Assembly (NCBI GenBank): GCA_902777335.1
Contig: CACYTF010000036.1
Coordinates: 1 to 33,962 of the forward strand
DNA: 33,962 nucleotides
Direction: 5' to 3'
DNA from: an uncultured Eubacteriales bacterium
Lineage (GTDB): Bacteria; Bacillota; Clostridia; Christensenellales; Aristaeellaceae
The notes below the pieces were generated by a model. It was not told where the DNA came from. It did not search any database and saw only the letters and a list, made by a program, of their open reading frames with translations. Below are positions 33,060 to 33,962 of the stretch, in pieces (the stretch's first letter is position 1; each line of letters starts with the position of its first letter). The position numbers were made by a program, and so were the translations under genes.

Positions 33060-33404
33060 TTAGACAGCACTCCCGGAGTTATGGGGAGGTGGGTTAATCA
33101 CTCCAATCGCCTTGAACACTACGTAGATATAACTGTCTCCGTGGACACCGATGGCTTTTGGTCCGCTGATCTGCTGTCCTTTTACTTTGTGAAAGGCGAA
33201 CAGAATAGTAGCGCGGGTTATGGACTTAGCGCGGGTTGATACGAACATCTCTGCCCCTCGGATTTCGTAGGTGAACGGGATACCGGGTCGTGTTCCTCGT
33301 CCAGAGGTGGTGAATAGTTGGTTCTGGTGAGCTGTAATAGCCTCCCAGAGAGCTATTTCCTCAGGATCTGATAGTGGTACCGCGTGTTGTCCTCCCTGGC
33401 ATGG
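33060..33404 (-). pseudogene. Start-less small ORF, probably decayed
   Basis: An open frame of 115 codons between a stop at 33405-33407 and its own stop at 33060. It reads PLSDPEEIALWEAITAHQ, then FTYEIRGAEMFVSTRAKSIT and GPKAIGVHGDSYIYVVFKAI, well-formed protein sequence. No ATG, GTG or TTG occurs upstream of Met in GAEMF (33248), well inside the conserved-looking part. The pattern recalls a small uncharacterised family of Clostridia, from memory. A short out-of-frame ORF with ATG (about 20 codons) overlaps its beginning, so a frameshift or lost start is likely. It lies 84 bp upstream of the defence operon, on the same strand. Confidence 0.5.
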
Positions 33405-33467
33405 TTATAAGTTCCCATATCCCGTGTATTTTTTAGTTCGAAAAAAATGATAAACAAAAGGCAATAA

Positions 33468-33872
33468 CTATATCCCTTTTAGAATTCGTTTTGCAATCTT
33501 TACACCTAAATTTACAATTGGATTCTGCCTTATCTTTTTCTTTAATTCTGCCTTTGCGATTCTATCCTCAGAAACAGTACTTATTGCTTCTCCGCCAGTA
33601 TTGATGATTTCACACATTCGACCAGCAACCTTGTAGTAAACGGCTGGGGTAAAATGATAGTTATTGTTATAGAAGCCATCCTGCCCATTCAAGAAATCAC
33701 CATAATAGATGTAATCAATCCTGTCGTTTTCTTCAGCGAGCTCTCTTATCATTTCATTGTGTTCTGCAAATACCTCGTGGCTATGATCGAATGCTGGATT
33801 ATTATTAGCAACGCAAGGATACTCAACACCAAGCATAAGAATAAGCTTTGCATTTGGTTTCAAATAAAATCC
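33468..33872 (-). pseudogene. C-terminal fragment of an SGNH/GDSL-hydrolase-like protein
   Basis: The frame opens after a stop at 33873 and reads LKPNAKLILMLGVEYPC, then NDRIDYIYYGDFLNG and YNNNYHFTPAVYYKVAGRMC, ending with a basic tail. The block around HFTPAVYYKVA resembles the C-terminal His region of SGNH-type hydrolases and acyl-ester enzymes of polysaccharide clusters. The N-terminal catalytic Ser part is missing. The only start is a TTG at 33863 without a ribosome site, and the break falls next to an outward promoter. This suggests a gene cut by an insertion. The SGNH assignment is tentative. Confidence 0.45.
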
Positions 33873-33876
33873 TTAC

Positions 33877-33906
33877 TTGCACAGTGTTGCTAATCCATGG
33901 TATAAT
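33877..33906 (+). promoter_or_regulatory. Strong promoter facing the right window edge
   Basis: TTGCAC (33877-33882), 18-bp spacer, TATAAT (33901-33906). It is followed by AGGGTG and ATG at 33942. Confidence 0.75.
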
Positions 33907-33941
33907 CAGGCATCTTAACAGACCGAATAGGGTGCTATCAG

Positions 33942-33962
33942 ATGCCGCAGTCCAGCAATCAT
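33942..33962 (+). CDS. Start of a gene cut by the window edge, transposase suspected
   Basis: ATG at 33942 with AGGGTG about 8 nt upstream; only MPQSSNH is inside the window. Position next to a truncated gene, with a strong promoter very near the break, is what the end of an insertion sequence would look like. The product cannot be identified from seven residues. Confidence 0.4.

Overview
The window reads as a chromosomal segment of a Clostridia-type Firmicute. Most of it (about 1-24.6 kb) is visibly GC-rich, with GTG starts next to ATG, strong Shine-Dalgarno sites and TTGnnn-17-TATAAT promoters. Family content (LplB/YtcP-type sugar ABC permeases, AraC regulator, many GGDEF/EAL proteins, DUF1848) and a solute-binding protein with a signal peptide but no lipobox Cys suggest an uncultured Christensenellales/Oscillospirales-like gut bacterium. 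That placement is inference. No rRNA, tRNA or CRISPR array was seen.

Layout. 0-3.1 kb: an alpha/beta hydrolase, two small conserved genes, msrA and a DUF1848 protein. 3.1-10 kb: a carbohydrate-uptake block (two permeases, solute-binding protein, Gfo/Idh oxidoreductase, TIM-barrel isomerase) with a divergent AraC regulator. 10-22 kb: a minus-strand run starting at a strong promoter (22015-22043): family-5 solute-binding lipoprotein, a 1405-aa dCache/HAMP/EAL phosphodiesterase, a 7TM-PAS-GGDEF cyclase, a 993-aa EAL phosphodiesterase, an MBL-fold hydrolase and a GNAT protein. 22-24.6 kb: a second membrane GGDEF cyclase and a MATE exporter. 24.6-26.4 kb: a repeat-rich boundary with two unrecognised small genes between two copies of a composite repeat. 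From about 26.4 kb base composition becomes clearly more AT-rich and the content accessory: a BRO-N/DinD-like gene, a capE-capG-capF cassette for UDP-N-acetyl-L-fucosamine, and a three-gene defence operon. The right edge holds a start-less small ORF, a truncated SGNH-hydrolase-like ORF and, facing out of the window, a strong promoter with the first seven codons of another gene (mobile element suspected).

The most interesting system is the operon at 31040-32975: TIR-like protein, two-helix membrane macro-domain protein, second TIR-like protein. This matches the architecture of a type II Thoeris anti-phage system. It carries two quite different ThsB-like sensors around one ThsA-like TM-macro effector and sits directly upstream of the surface-polysaccharide genes. 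Secondary points are the c-di-GMP operon led by a solute-binding protein, heptad repeats that coincide with stop codons, nested dispersed repeats at the island boundary, competing hairpins in the capE leader, and a perfect 25-nt palindrome inside the BRO gene.
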